13,634 nucleotides of DNA from Chloroflexota bacterium (GTDB lineage Bacteria; Chloroflexota; Limnocylindria; Limnocylindrales; CSP1-4). The position numbers were made by a program, and so were the translations under genes. Location of the stretch: the NCBI GenBank assembly GCA_016875645.1, contig VGPE01000056.1:1-13634 (forward strand), given 5' to 3'. This document shows positions 1 to 6,215 of this stretch, piece after piece. Numbering within the stretch: position 1 is the first letter of the stretch; every line of letters starts with the position of its first letter. The notes beneath the pieces were generated by a model, which saw nothing but the letters and a program-made list of their open reading frames with translations, was not told the origin of the DNA and made no database searches.

Positions 1-558
1 CGCCGACACGGCTCGCGCGAGGTTCGCAGATTCGGCGTTGAGGATGCGGTTGAGGTCGCCGCGCATGGAGCGGGCCACCTGCCGCACCTCGAGCTCGAGC
101 AGAGCGGACCCGCCCCCGACTCCCCGCAGGAACGTGCCCACCCGCTCGCCGCTCTTCCAGGTCACCACCCCGCGGTCGCGCCGGATCCGGACCGTCGTCG
201 GCAGGCCAACATCCGCGAGACGCTCGGCCAGCACACGAGCGGCAGGGGCGTCGAGCACGAACTCCAGGTGGGTGCGTCCGGACGCGAGACTCAGCGATCC
301 GCGCGACAGGAAGGTGCCCCGCAGCCATGCCCAGCGGCAGTGATCGGGAACGCGCGCCCAGTCGAACGCGACCGGGTCGGCGACGGATCGCCCGCGCTCC
401 TCGAGACGGATGGCAAGGCGTGCCAGCGCCGTCCCCGTCCGTGGGCCGCGTCCGGCGAGGCCTGCAGCTTCCGCGCGTCGGTCACAGCTGCGCGTCGGGG
501 CGATGGCGGCAAGCTCGGCACGGAGGGCGGCGACGAGATCGCGCTCGGCCTGCGTCAT
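1..558 (-). CDS. whiA: WhiA-family DNA-binding protein, N-terminal part (cut by window edge)
   Basis: The first 186 residues of a WhiA protein; the frame stays open to base 1, so the C-terminal helix-turn-helix part lies outside. WhiA proteins join a LAGLIDADG-like domain to an HTH. They control sporulation genes in Streptomyces and affect division or chromosome segregation in Bacillus. The visible part carries family hallmarks: a start region with EL and Cys25-x3-AE, the WLRGTFLSRGSLS block (78-90) followed by HLEF (97-100), the GERVGTFLRGVGG segment (137-149), and the strongly conserved R-x2-MRGDLNRILNAESANL block (163-180). The ATG at 558 is the only sensible start; it lies 13 bp after the yvcK stop with no clear Shine-Dalgarno, so translation may depend on yvcK. 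The rapZ-yvcK-whiA order upstream supports the call. Function in this organism is inferred from the family only. Confidence 0.92.
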   Translation of the reverse strand, partial: MTQAERDLVAALRAELAAIAPTRSCDRRAEAAGLAGRGPRTGTALARLAIRLEERGRSVADPVAFDWARVPDHCRWAWLRGTFLSRGSLSLASGRTHLEFVLDAPAARVLAERLADVGLPTTVRIRRDRGVVTWKSGERVGTFLRGVGGGSALLELEVRQVARSMRGDLNRILNAESANLARAVSA

Positions 559-571
559 CGATACCCGTGGT

Positions 572-1921
572 TCAAGCAGTGCGCGCGACGGCCGAGCGGC
601 GACGCGCGCCCTCGCGCTCGAAAACCCTCAGCACCGCGGCGGCCAAGCGGGCCGGATCATGGTGGTGGCCGTTCTCGGGATTCACGATGTCGTCGAGGAC
701 GAGCCGAGGGGTCGCGGCCGCCGGTGCTGCGCCCGACGCCACCGCGGTCCCCGCGGAGGCGGGAGGCCAGCGCAGGCGAACAGCCTCTGCCGCGTAGTCA
801 GTCGGGACCCGTGCCCCGAAGCGATTGTTGGCCAGGACGACGTCGATCAGACCCGGCATCGAGTGGCGTTCGATCGCCTCCACGTGTCCGGCCAGGTCGA
901 ACCCCTCGGTTTCGCCGCGCTGGGTCGCCACGTTGCACACGTACACACGCAGAGCGCCCGAGGCGGCGATCGCGTGGCGGATCTCGGGCAGGAGCAGTGC
1001 CGGGAGCAGGCTCGTATAGAGGCTACCGGGGCCCAGGACGATCAACTCGGCCTCCGCGATCGCGCGCAGCGCATCCTCCGAGGGCGCAACCCCCTCGGGC
1101 GTCAGCCAGAGCCGGCGGATCCCGCCGGCGCGCGAGACCGCGGACTGGCCGTTGATCTGGGTTCCGTCAGCCGTTTCGGCGTGCAGCGTCAGCGCCGTTC
1201 CCGACACGGGGACCACCTGGCCCCGCACGGCGAGGACGCGGCTCACCTGCCGCACGGCCTCCTCGAAGTCGCCGTCCTCAACGGCCGTCATCGCCGCGAG
1301 GAGCAGATTGCCGACGGCGTGCCCGCCGAGACTCTCGGATGGGTCGCCCGGGAACCGGTATTGGAGCAGGCGGCCCATGAGCGGCTCGGCGTCGGCGAGG
1401 GCAACGATGCAGTTGCGGATGTCGCCGACGGCCGGCACCCCCAGTTGCTCGCGCAGGATGCCAGACGAGCCGCCGTCGTCGGCCACGGTGACGATGGCCG
1501 TGAGGTTGCTCGTCGTCTCCTTGAGACCGCGCAGCAACGTCGAGAGGCCGGTCCCGCCGCCGATGGCGACGATCCTCGGCCCGCGTGCGAGGAACCGCTT
1601 CTGGTAGATGACCTCGACCAGTGGCTGCCCCCGCTCCCCATCGCGGTACGGGACCGTTAGGGCGCGGATGAGCCGGTATGAGCCGTAGCCGAAGAGGAAG
1701 ACGCCGCCCGCGGCGAAGATCACCGCCCGCAACGGGCCGGGCAGGAACTGCAGGGTGACCAGCCAGAGCGCGGTTTCCGCAGGGCCCGTCGGGTTGATCT
1801 CGGGGTAGATCTGACGCAGCACGAACGCGCCCGCGAGCGCCAGGCCCAGCTCCCCCACGAACACGACCAGGAGCCAGCGCTTCACGCCGATCCCCGGGGT
1901 CAGCCAGCGCCGAAGGTTCAT
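572..1921 (-). CDS. yvcK: YvcK/CofD-like protein (gluconeogenesis factor family) with N-terminal membrane segments
   Basis: A 449-residue member of the YvcK (UPF0052) family, related to CofD. YvcK proteins bind UDP-sugars, are needed for growth on gluconeogenic carbon sources in Bacillus, and influence peptidoglycan synthesis. The soluble domain starts near residue 116. It shows GGGTGLSTLLRGLK (121-134), VADDGGSSG (147-154), GDIRNC (166-171), GGHAVGNLLLAAM (199-211), GPGSLYTS (297-304) and CNVATQRGET (329-338), all in the expected order. Ahead of it are two hydrophobic stretches, about 16-37 and 62-80, preceded by a WLTPGIGVKRW motif (6-16), so this form should be membrane-anchored, unlike the soluble Bacillus protein. 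The C-terminal tail is Ala/Arg rich. The ATG at 1921 follows the rapZ stop by 10 bp, and whiA follows by 13 bp, so the three genes are almost certainly one transcript. Confidence 0.95.
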   Translation of the reverse strand: MNLRRWLTPGIGVKRWLLVVFVGELGLALAGAFVLRQIYPEINPTGPAETALWLVTLQFLPGPLRAVIFAAGGVFLFGYGSYRLIRALTVPYRDGERGQPLVEVIYQKRFLARGPRIVAIGGGTGLSTLLRGLKETTSNLTAIVTVADDGGSSGILREQLGVPAVGDIRNCIVALADAEPLMGRLLQYRFPGDPSESLGGHAVGNLLLAAMTAVEDGDFEEAVRQVSRVLAVRGQVVPVSGTALTLHAETADGTQINGQSAVSRAGGIRRLWLTPEGVAPSEDALRAIAEAELIVLGPGSLYTSLLPALLLPEIRHAIAASGALRVYVCNVATQRGETEGFDLAGHVEAIERHSMPGLIDVVLANNRFGARVPTDYAAEAVRLRWPPASAGTAVASGAAPAAATPRLVLDDIVNPENGHHHDPARLAAAVLRVFEREGARRRSAVARTA

Positions 1922-1931
1922 CGAGCCGATC

Positions 1932-2828
1932 TCACGTCCGTTCCAGCTCGCGGTGGAACACCGCCACCGGGCCGAAGCTCCGGTCCCGAAGCCAGGTCGC
2001 CAGTTCCTCGGCGATCACGATGGACCGGTGGTAGCCGCCGGTGCAGCCGATCGCGATGGTCAGGCGCGTCTTGCACTCCGCGACGTAGGCCGGGATGGCG
2101 AACTCGAGGAACTCCGCGATGAAGTCGAGGAAGGTGCGGGCGGGCGACTGCTCGAGGACGAAGGCGCGCACCTGGTCGGTAAGCCCCGAGTGCTGGCGCA
2201 GCTCCGGAACGTAGTAGGGGTTCTGCATGAACCGCACATCGAAGACCAGGTCGGCTTCAAGCGGTACGCCGAACTTGAACCCGAAGCTGATCAGCTGCAG
2301 CGCAAGCTGGTCGGGTTCCGGCTGGCTGGCGAGACCGCTGAAGATCCGCTCGCGCAGTTCGCGCAGTGACAGGTCGGACGTGTCGACGACGACGTCCGCC
2401 GCAGCGCGAACCGGCTCCAGGATGCGCCGCTCGGCAGCGATTGACGAGGCGATGCCGCGCTGGTCGCCCAGCGGGTGGCGGTGGCGCGTCTCCGAGAAGC
2501 GCCGAATCAGGACCTCGTCGCGGGCCTCCAGGAAGAAGACCTGGGGTCGGATGCCCCGACCTTCGAGCGCGACGCGCATGGCCGAGAGCGCCAGCTGAAC
2601 GTCCCCGGTGCGGACGTCGAGCACCACCGCGACGCGCGCGAACCGCTCCGGATCGCTCGAGATGAGCGCCGCGAACTGCGGCAGCATCTCGCCCGGCAGG
2701 TTGTCGACGCAGGTGTAACCCAGGTCCTCGAACAGCTTCGTGGCGGCCGTCTTTCCGCCTCCGGACAGGCCGGTCACCACCACCACGTTCTGATCGTGCG
2801 GGGGCGCATCGCGATCGTCGCCGGGCAT
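1932..2828 (-). CDS. rapZ: RapZ/YvcJ nucleotide-binding protein
   Basis: A 298-residue P-loop protein of the RapZ (YvcJ) family. RapZ binds nucleotides; in E. coli it is an RNA adaptor that steers degradation of the GlmZ small RNA and so tunes GlmS and cell-wall precursor supply. Gram-positive-type homologues bind and hydrolyse nucleotides, with a less clear role. Visible are the Walker A GLSGGGKT (20-27), YTCVDNLP (38-45), FLEARDEVLIRRF (99-111) followed by ETRHRHPL (113-120), SFGFKFG (181-187), ADLVFDVRF (192-200) and the C-terminal GCTGGYHRS (261-269). The last motif usually has Gln or Lys where Tyr266 stands. The frame stays open upstream into tatC, but homology starts near residue 13, so I chose the ATG at 2828. 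A strong 9-bp hairpin ends 10 bases before it. A perfect AGGAGG (2904-2909) inside the end of tatC has no suitable start codon after it. It lies 10 bp upstream of yvcK. Confidence 0.95.
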   Translation of the reverse strand: MPGDDRDAPPHDQNVVVVTGLSGGGKTAATKLFEDLGYTCVDNLPGEMLPQFAALISSDPERFARVAVVLDVRTGDVQLALSAMRVALEGRGIRPQVFFLEARDEVLIRRFSETRHRHPLGDQRGIASSIAAERRILEPVRAAADVVVDTSDLSLRELRERIFSGLASQPEPDQLALQLISFGFKFGVPLEADLVFDVRFMQNPYYVPELRQHSGLTDQVRAFVLEQSPARTFLDFIAEFLEFAIPAYVAECKTRLTIAIGCTGGYHRSIVIAEELATWLRDRSFGPVAVFHRELERT

Positions 2829-2838
2829 CGCCGGCTCA

Positions 2839-2865
2839 CGGTGGCCCAACGTCCCGGGGCCACCG
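2839..2865 (-). promoter_or_regulatory. Perfect 9-bp hairpin just before the rapZ start
   Basis: On the minus strand CGGTGGCCC, a 9-base loop and GGGCCACCG form an uninterrupted stem of 9 pairs, 8 of them G-C. It occupies the 68-bp tatC-rapZ gap and ends 10 bases before the rapZ ATG. The only weak Shine-Dalgarno-like bases (TGAG) follow the stem directly. There is no T-run after it, so it does not look like a standard intrinsic terminator. An mRNA structure that limits rapZ translation, protects an RNA end after processing, or weakens read-through is plausible. The structure is read directly from the sequence; its role is inference. Confidence 0.5.
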
Positions 2866-2896
2866 GCCGAGATTGTGCGGCTCGTCGCCTCGGGCG

Positions 2897-3712
2897 TCAG
2901 CGTCCTCCTGCCCTCACCAGCACGATCGAGAGCTCGTAGAGCAGATACATGACCCCGCCGAGGATCGCCGGGCTCACGAGGTCGCCGCCCGGGGTCACGA
3001 CCGCCGCAAAGATCGCAATCCCGAGGATCACGATGCGCCGCGACGAGCGCAGGCGATCGGCGCTCAGGATCCCGACCTTCGAAAGGAGCACGAGGACGAT
3101 CGGGAATTCCATCGTCAGCCCGAAGGCGAGGAACATCGTGCCCACGAAACCGAAATAGGCGTCGGCGGTGGGCAGGTACTGGAGATCCGCCGATTCGAAG
3201 CTGACGAGAAAGTTGATCGCGAACGGCAGGACAGTCCACGCGACCGCGATTCCCACGCCGAAGAACAACACCGCGACCGGTACCCATGGCCGCGCGACGC
3301 GGCGCTCCTGTGGGGTCAGGCCCGGCGAGACGAACCGCCAGACCTGGAACAGGATGAGGGGCATCGCGATGATGATCCCGACGATCAACGCCAGCTTCAC
3401 GTAGATGAAGAACGCTTCGCCGGGCGCGAGGAAGTTGAGCGGGCGGTCGTCCTTGAGGCGAAGGGGCTGCTTCAGCAGCGAGACCAGCTGGGGGCCGAAG
3501 TAGAAGCCGACGGCGCTGCCGGCCACGATGGCGGCGATGATGATGAAGATCCGCCGCCGCAGCTCGGTGAGGTGATCGACGAGGGTCATCACCTTCTCTT
3601 CCGGAGTCGCGGCCGGAGCCGGAGTCAACGGCGCAGGCAGACCCGGAGCGGCGGTCTCCGTGGGCAGGCGACCCGGAAGCGCGCCCTCGCGCAGTGCGTC
3701 AGCGTCTGCCAT
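2897..3712 (-). CDS. tatC: Sec-independent protein translocase subunit TatC
   Basis: A 271-residue TatC, the multispanning membrane core of the twin-arginine translocase. It recognises the RR signal peptide of folded substrates and recruits TatA. The hallmark MTLVDHLTELRRR (42-54) precedes the first membrane segment, with Glu50 matching E. coli Glu15. FVSPGLTPQERR (127-138) in the first cytoplasmic loop carries the residues matching E. coli Phe94 and Glu103. The last helices contain VTPGGDLVSPA (239-249) and LLYE (257-260). About six hydrophobic segments can be read, starting near 54, 103, 143, 185, 225 and 245. The first 40 residues are a Pro/Ala-rich extension not typical of the family. An in-frame ATG at 3589 with purine-rich bases ahead would give a more usual 230-residue protein. 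tatA lies 21 bp upstream, forming a standard tatA-tatC pair; no tatB is seen. Confidence 0.95.
   Translation of the reverse strand: MADADALREGALPGRLPTETAAPGLPAPLTPAPAATPEEKVMTLVDHLTELRRRIFIIIAAIVAGSAVGFYFGPQLVSLLKQPLRLKDDRPLNFLAPGEAFFIYVKLALIVGIIIAMPLILFQVWRFVSPGLTPQERRVARPWVPVAVLFFGVGIAVAWTVLPFAINFLVSFESADLQYLPTADAYFGFVGTMFLAFGLTMEFPIVLVLLSKVGILSADRLRSSRRIVILGIAIFAAVVTPGGDLVSPAILGGVMYLLYELSIVLVRAGGR
3587..3602 (-). promoter_or_regulatory. Possible internal ribosome site and alternative tatC start
   Basis: The minus strand reads GGAAGAGAAGGTGATG, placing a purine-rich Shine-Dalgarno-like run directly before an in-frame ATG at 3589, exactly where family homology begins (MTLVDHL). The upstream ATG at 3712 has no recognisable ribosome site. 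Either start is possible; the shorter product of 230 residues lacks the Pro/Ala-rich tail. Confidence 0.35.
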
Positions 3713-3733
3713 GTGGGGTCAGGGCAGGCGCGC

Positions 3734-3982
3734 CTACGGCTTGGCCTCAGCGCCGGGCTCGATCGTGCTGGTCGTGGCCGGTGGCGCTGCCTGCGCCTGT
3801 GTCGCAGCCGGCACCGGTGAGGTGTCCACGCGAACGGCATCCTGGACGTCCGAAGACGCCTTGCGGAACTCGCGGATGCTCTTGCCGAGCGAGGCACCGA
3901 CGTCCGGAAGCTTGCCGGGGCCGAGGATGACCAGTGCGATGACGAGGATGATGACAAGCTCGAGCGGGCCGGGAGTAGGCAT
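3734..3982 (-). CDS. tatA: Twin-arginine translocase pore subunit TatA
   Basis: An 82-residue TatA/E-type protein, the subunit that oligomerises to open the path for folded Tat substrates. It has a very short N-terminus (PTPGPLELV), one membrane helix (about 7-20), a Gly-Pro hinge (21-22), and an amphipathic helix with KLPDVGASLGKSIREFRKA (24-42). An Ala/Pro/Thr-rich soluble tail follows. The hinge usually reads Phe-Gly; here it is Leu20-Gly21. Glu8 in the helix is a polar position also seen in TatB and many Gram-positive-type TatA proteins. With no separate tatB, this protein may do both jobs, which is inference. A good Shine-Dalgarno lies 11 bases before the ATG, and tatC follows after 21 bp. 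The 80-bp gap to pyrF upstream is one of the larger gaps in the cluster and may hold a promoter. Confidence 0.94.
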   Translation of the reverse strand: MPTPGPLELVIILVIALVILGPGKLPDVGASLGKSIREFRKASSDVQDAVRVDTSPVPAATQAQAAPPATTSTIEPGAEAKP

Positions 3983-3993
3983 CGCGATCTGTG

Positions 3994-4001
3994 CTCCTTC
4001 T
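3994..4001 (-). promoter_or_regulatory. Shine-Dalgarno site of tatA
   Basis: The minus strand reads AGAAGGAG, ending 11 bases before the tatA ATG at 3982. It is the clearest ribosome binding site in the window; most other genes here rely on overlaps or weak sites. It fixes the tatA start. Confidence 0.6.
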
Positions 4002-4062
4002 GACCGGGCACCATCTCAGTTGAACCCGGCGGCTGCGCGAGATTCCTCCGTTGCGCGCCGAC

Positions 4063-4935
4063 CTACATTAGCACAGCAGTTCTCATCGCCCATTCAGCGG
4101 CCCCCGCCCGGATGGCGGCCGCGGGATCCCCAATAGGGTCACCCGACGTGCCCTTCCAGGCGCCCGAAATGCCCCTCGACACGTTGACGAGCAGCCCCCC
4201 GCCGTGGCGCGCTCCCACGCTGCCGCCTCGCGCCGGACCGGCCGCCATTGCAGCACGGACATCGCCGCCCTGGGCGCCGATGCCGGGGATCAGGAAGGCC
4301 CGATCCGGCACGGCGGCACGCACCGCCTCCAGCTGCACCGGCGCGGTCGCGCCGACGACGAAACCGAGGCGCTCGGCCGGGGCCCACGCCGCCGCCACCC
4401 TGGCGACGCGCTGGTGGAACAGCTCGCGGGGATGGCCCGCCCGGGGCTCCGCCTCCACGAGTACGTCCTGGAGGACCTCGGCGCTCGGGTTCGAGGTGCG
4501 GCACAGGACGTAGATGAAGACGCCGGTCCGGGCGAGGAACGGCTCCACCGCATCCGGCCCGAGGTACGGGTTGAGCGTGACCGCGTCGACCCCGAGCGCG
4601 TCCACGATCGCGGCCGCCTGGCGTTCCGCGGTGGACCCGATGTCGCCGCGCTTCGCATCGGCGATCAACGGCAGGTCCGGCGGGATGGCCGCGCGGATCC
4701 GGTCGAGGGCGCGGATGCCATCGGCGCCGAATGCCTCGAAGAAGGCGAGATTCGCCTTGACCGCGACGGCCGACGGGCCGGCAGCGTCGACGACGAGGCG
4801 CGCGAACGCTTCGATCCCACGCACGTCCGGGCTGAACCCGGGAGGCAGCGCCGAGGGCTCGGGATCGAGGCCGAGGCACAGCGCTCCTCCGGTAGCCAGC
4901 GTCCGGGCCGCGATGCGCTCGAGGTAGGCGTTCAT
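4063..4935 (-). CDS. pyrF: Orotidine-5'-phosphate decarboxylase, type 2
   Basis: A 290-residue enzyme that decarboxylates OMP to UMP, the last step of pyrimidine synthesis. It belongs to the longer 'type 2' family found in Actinobacteria, Chloroflexota and some Proteobacteria. The active-site residues can be read: LGLDP (21-25, Asp24), VKANLAFFE (59-67, Lys60), ADAKRGDIGSTA (92-103), LNPYLG (121-126), VVGATAP (193-199), PGIGAQGGD (217-225) and VNVSRGIS (250-257). A Gly/Arg-rich stretch at 234-247 looks a little longer than usual. The frame extends upstream, but the ATG at 4935 is preceded by GGGGAACGG and overlaps the stop of the propeller gene (ATGA), so translational coupling is likely and this start fits the family. 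No other pyrimidine gene is in the window, so its place in this cluster is not explained by pathway. Confidence 0.95.
   Translation of the reverse strand: MNAYLERIAARTLATGGALCLGLDPEPSALPPGFSPDVRGIEAFARLVVDAAGPSAVAVKANLAFFEAFGADGIRALDRIRAAIPPDLPLIADAKRGDIGSTAERQAAAIVDALGVDAVTLNPYLGPDAVEPFLARTGVFIYVLCRTSNPSAEVLQDVLVEAEPRAGHPRELFHQRVARVAAAWAPAERLGFVVGATAPVQLEAVRAAVPDRAFLIPGIGAQGGDVRAAMAAGPARGGSVGARHGGGLLVNVSRGISGAWKGTSGDPIGDPAAAIRAGAAEWAMRTAVLM
4065..4073 (-). promoter_or_regulatory. Candidate extended -10 promoter for tatA-tatC
   Basis: The minus strand reads TGCTAATGT over the last codons and stop of pyrF, matching an extended -10 element (TGn followed by TAATGT). No convincing -35 lies 16-18 bases upstream. 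Transcription would start near 4058, giving a leader of about 75 bases before tatA. This agrees with the 80-bp gap and the strong tatA ribosome site, but the motif is short and this is inference. Confidence 0.25.
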
Positions 4936-6215
4936 CCGTTCCCCGCCGATGCCTCCGTGCTGGGCGCCGCCGACGGTGCGGTGAGCCGGGCACCCGGCAC
5001 GAACCAGCCAGGCTTCGACGCGCCGTCGAGACCGGAGTACTCGGTCAGGTCCAGCACATCGCCGGCCCGGAAGCTCGGGCCGCGACCCTCGAGTTGAACC
5101 AGCCGCAGGTCGACGATCTGGAAACTCAGGTGGAGGAAGGCGATCGCATCCCCCTTGGGGGACCAGGCGGGTCCCCATGAGCGGCCGTCAGTGGTGAGCC
5201 GCATCACCTCGGCGCCGGTGGAGCCGTTGAGGATGACGACATCGGTTCCGAGGTTGGTCGTACGCGTGGCGGCAAGGAACTTCCCGTCTGGCGACCAGGC
5301 GGGGCTCGAATAGCCGCCGCCCGTCAAGGGCGCGGTCCGCTTCGAGACCGGGTTGTAGAGGTAGATCCTGGGGATGCCGCGCGCGCCGTCCCGACCGTTT
5401 CGAACGAAGGCCAGCAGCTTGCCGTCCGGCCGCCACGCCGCGTCCTGGTGGCCCAACGGAGGCTCCTCGGGGACGTTGAGACGTGTCAGCTTTCCGGTCT
5501 CCAGGTCGTAGAACTGGAGGACCACGTCCATCCGACCCGGCTGCGGCGCGTCACTCAGGACCGCCATCGTCTTGCCGTCCGGCGAGATCACCGGCTGGCG
5601 CAGCCAGAAGAACCACTTCCACGCGTTGTTCGGGCCCGAGTTGTAGAGCCCGCTCAGCACCACCTCGCGCCCTGCCCCGTCGGGTCGCACCCTGGTCACC
5701 ACCGGGTAGGCCAGCGTGTAGTGGCGCGCCGCGCCGCCCGAGGGGAAGAGGCCGCGATCGGGCACCGTCTCGATGAAGTAGATCCACTGACCGTCCGGCG
5801 ACCACGAGGGCATGGAGTCACGGCCCCCGTCGGTGACCTGGCGCGACTCGTCGCCGGTCTGCACCCAGATGTTGCCCTGTTTGGCGAAGACGATCGAGCC
5901 CGGGACCTCGGCGCGCGGATCGGGCCGCACAACCACGACGTTCGACGGCGCGGCAGTGCGCTCCGGGTCGTCGCCGGGGTCCCCCGCATCCCCGGGGGCG
6001 GCCACGCCGGGGTCAGTGCCGGGCCCGAACGGAATGCCTGACGACACGATCGGGATGCGACCCGTGAACAGGGCGACCGTCAGCAGGGCGACCATCACCA
6101 GCAGAGCCGCAGACAGCCCCGGCGCGGCGAGACTGGTCCCGCCGCGCACGGTTCCGCCTCGCGCGGTCTGGCCTCGAGAACTGGGGATGGGCCGCGCGGC
6201 GGCGCGGCGCGTCAT
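4932..6215 (-). CDS. Membrane-anchored TolB/PD40-type beta-propeller protein of unknown function
   Basis: A 427-residue protein with a short basic N-terminus, one hydrophobic segment (about 31-51), an acidic Gly/Pro/Asp-rich linker (about 60-90), and a propeller domain outside the membrane. Five PD40 motifs can be read: SWSPDGQWIYF (137), VISPDGKTMAV (209), AWRPDGKLLAF (260), AWSPDGKFLAA (306) and AWSPKGDAIAF (350). This resembles the TolB propeller, but no other Tol-Pal genes are present and the protein has a membrane anchor instead of a clear cleavable signal. No lipobox cysteine is seen. The tail (411-427) is Pro/Ser/Ala rich. The frame remains open upstream inside recJ; I chose the ATG at 6215, which overlaps the recJ stop (ATGA). 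It overlaps pyrF the same way. It could be a surface sensor, scaffold or binding protein; the substrate cannot be told. Confidence 0.85.
   Translation of the reverse strand: MTRRAAARPIPSSRGQTARGGTVRGGTSLAAPGLSAALLVMVALLTVALFTGRIPIVSSGIPFGPGTDPGVAAPGDAGDPGDDPERTAAPSNVVVVRPDPRAEVPGSIVFAKQGNIWVQTGDESRQVTDGGRDSMPSWSPDGQWIYFIETVPDRGLFPSGGAARHYTLAYPVVTRVRPDGAGREVVLSGLYNSGPNNAWKWFFWLRQPVISPDGKTMAVLSDAPQPGRMDVVLQFYDLETGKLTRLNVPEEPPLGHQDAAWRPDGKLLAFVRNGRDGARGIPRIYLYNPVSKRTAPLTGGGYSSPAWSPDGKFLAATRTTNLGTDVVILNGSTGAEVMRLTTDGRSWGPAWSPKGDAIAFLHLSFQIVDLRLVQLEGRGPSFRAGDVLDLTEYSGLDGASKPGWFVPGARLTAPSAAPSTEASAGNG

Noticed and set aside
410..1660. Plus-strand frame of about 416 codons opposite yvcK and whiA
   Set aside because: It overlaps two recognised genes on the other strand, and its composition fits a mirror frame of GC-rich coding DNA.
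2829..3287. Longer N-terminus for RapZ reaching into tatC
   Set aside because: The added residues come from a different frame of tatC and are Arg/Gly/Pro rich. RapZ homology begins just after the ATG at 2828, giving a normal family length.
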